DNA of 64,000 nt, from contig NC_037594.1 in the NCBI RefSeq assembly GCF_003073045.1, forward strand, positions 21,582,927-21,646,926, given 5' to 3'. Positions 61,701 to 64,000 of this stretch are shown piece after piece (positions within the stretch are counted from its first letter, which is position 1; each line of letters starts with the position of its first letter). The position numbers were made by a program, and so were the translations under genes. This DNA is from Pomacea canaliculata. Taxonomy: Eukaryota > Mollusca > Gastropoda > Architaenioglossa > Ampullariidae. The notes under the pieces were generated by a model, which was given only the letters and a program-made list of their open reading frames with translations, searched no databases and was not told the origin of the DNA.

Positions 61701-64000
61701 TCAGTTCCTTGGTTCAGTTTCCTGTCGTTTTTGAAACACGACAACGACTTTTTTTTTTTTTTTTTTAAAGTGTGTTTAGGTAAAACCGTACACATATTTT
61801 GTTTATATTCTTGTTATTCCTCCATCGCCATACATATTCACATACCATAATTTTATGTTTTCTTGCATGATCATATGCTTTTGCCTTTCGAACTTAATAA
61901 AATATTATTAAGATTTAGAAGTCACGATATTCCTGTTAGCATGTGTTCCCAGCTCTCCCACTGGCAAAGGCCCTCACAAGGGAAATGTATCCTTGCATTA
62001 TCCTGTGCTGCTGACCTCTTGCTGTGCGTGGTGTTTGTAGATGTAACTCGAGAACGGAAGAAGGAAGAAGATGGTTATCCAGATATGGGGAAATACATGC
62101 ACTGAGTTATACCCAGCCATTAGAAAGTAAAATCACACACTATAAGTCCTTTCAGTTGAAACAGCCATCTGTCATAATTAAAGAAATATTTGTGTTATCG
62201 TATTTACATAAATGAATTTCAGACAGCATACGGACAGCTGAAGCATATTGATATTATATTGAATTGTTGCTGGATGTTAGAGTGTTGGATCTGGGTTTTC
62301 TTCAGGTTTGTGTGTTTTTGTGTTTTGTTATTGTTATTATTTATTGTTATTTATTTATTTATTTTTATTTTTATTCAGGTGTGTTGCGTTCCATATTTTA
62401 ATCCAATATCGTAATTTTGTGTTCCATGAGAACCTAATCTTGAAACTATATAGTTAGTATTCATCATGCTGTTTCAAGGGAAGTTTTATATAATTTTTTC
62501 CCTGAACAAACGTTGCTCTAAAAATAAATCCCCGGGCCTGATTTGGGATAAACATAAAATGACTGGGACAGATCTCCAGTCAAATAGTTGTAATAGTTCC
62601 GAAGTGTGCAGTGGTACTCTACACTAGTGCCAAATGGGGATAGCATGGTTGCCTAGTGTATAAAAAAATTAAACACATAGGTTAAAATGTGTTAATTAAA
62701 AGTAAATATGAAACATCGGTAATTCTTTGCTATATGGCATTTATAATAATACCAAATAGGTTGGAGACAAAGTCAAAAACAGAACCTAGATCACTGTTTA
62801 ACACGGAACCATTTTGTGGTTGATCAGCTTTTAAATTAAGATGGAATCTTGAGTGTCTGAAACAGGTTGAGGGCAGGATGGATCGTTCAATTAAGTCACA
62901 GCAGGTTGTGGGCGTTAACTTCGATACAGCAAGTCTGATGCGGAAAAGCTTCTCATATTGAAAACCTAAATGCATGCCAGGAAAAATAAAAACACTTGTC
63001 GACACCTGCCCATGCCTGTTTTTATTTCTCCCGTCGTCTGCTGCGAGGGAAAGGTACTTGTAGAATGGAGAATGGCCTTCCCTGAAAACACCTCTCGCCA
63101 TCAAAAGCAGACGCCGGCAGCACCGCGATTGCCCGGCTGTTGAAATCTCGCCGAAGGCACACTGCACGCGAGACTGTGCTAAATTTAGAATGAAGTTACA
63201 TCACTGACATGTCTGATGTTCGGGAAAGGGACAGAATTTCAGATGTGACAAAGGACTCGGAATATGAATCTTTTACGAGTGCCGGGAGAGCCAGCGCTTG
63301 AGAAGCGGTGACGGCTGCGAGAGGTTGGAGGGTAATGAAGTTGGGAGAAATGGATTCTGGGATATGGTGGACAGTCGGGTAGTGGGGGGAGGGGAAGACT
63401 AGCAGTGTAGTACCAGAGGACATGCTGTCAACTACAGATGTCTGATACATTGTCATCCATGAACGAAAACCATAAATCCCGCGGACTGTCGTGTAGACCT
63501 TTAATTAAATGGCAGCCTCATTCCTCCAGACTTCTGTGGCCGAGCCCTAGGAAGACTATGTTTTCATTTTCACTGAACTTTTTAATGATGCCGAGCAGTA
63601 CATCAAAGAAGAAAAATCCACACTCCGACATTTGACATCTAGACAAGTGAGTGAGCGAGAAAGAGAGAGAGAGATGAAGGAGAAAGGGAGAGAAAAAAAA
63701 AAAGAAAAAGAGACCTGTGTCTTCGACAGTGTCTGTGCCCCTCGTGGTTCTAACAGGACATCGCCGACGCCATTCCAGTCACGTTCGCTCTCTGTCCCTT
63801 GCTCACTATGACGATCTGTGCCTCGAAGCATTAGCAGACTGCTGTGAGAACACGATAAAACGATAAAAGGAATCTCTTACACACTTTCATCAAATACTGA
63901 GAACTGGAAATAAAATGCGTGATTGTTAGTATCGATGACTAGAAAATGTAAAGTGCAATGTTCTCTCTAACACATCCCTATTAAAAAACTGTGTTTTTAA
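61701..64000. other. Gene-free right end
   Basis: A T-run lies at 61,749-61,766, a (TTTA)n-like stretch near 62,337-62,377 and a GA-rich run at 63,655-63,710. A 145-codon minus frame at 62,730-63,167 has no recognised family and no splice or promoter context. Confidence 0.35.

Noticed and set aside
62730-63167. 145-codon minus-strand open frame
   Set aside because: No recognisable family, no splice or promoter context, AT-rich right half; plausible by chance in 16 kb.

Overview
The window looks like animal nuclear DNA from an invertebrate, most likely a mollusc; that assignment is an inference from multi-exon metazoan genes with AT-rich introns and abundant degenerate LINE fragments, not from a marker. 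I rebuilt exons by hand by matching splice sites, codon phase and remembered family sequences.

The left 47.8 kb is gene-dense. From left to right it holds SPC25 (minus strand, 3' end cut off by the window edge), RAB18 (plus, head-to-head with SPC25), ECSIT (minus, one uninterrupted exon), METTL6 (plus, head-to-head with ECSIT), a tRNA-Leu(CAG) on the minus strand, and a very large RIF1 gene (minus, 22,270-46,665, 30 coding exons) whose leader exon and E2F/CCAAT promoter lie near 47.6-47.8 kb. SPC25 (kinetochore) and RIF1 (replication timing and repair, PP1 recruitment) are cell-cycle genes, and both have E2F-type sites at their starts. RAB18 is a membrane-traffic GTPase, ECSIT a mitochondrial complex I assembly and signalling factor, and METTL6 a tRNA m3C methyltransferase.

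The right 16 kb (47.9-64 kb) has no gene I can recognise. It is a gene-poor stretch with AT-rich parts, microsatellites, LINE debris and several GC/CpG-rich islands (about 52.9-54.2, 57.3-58.2 and 61.2-61.7 kb). One compact plus-strand promoter-like cluster at 60.0-60.2 kb has three TFEB/MITF-type E-boxes, a CCAAT box and a TATA box.

Mobile DNA is common: LINE pieces in an SPC25 intron, in RIF1 introns and between genes, a TA-flanked MITE inside a RIF1 intron, and SINE-like repeats. The most unusual host-gene observation is that the 5-kb central exon of RIF1 changes reading frame five times, while no other coding exon in the window does. I found no convincing new multi-gene system.
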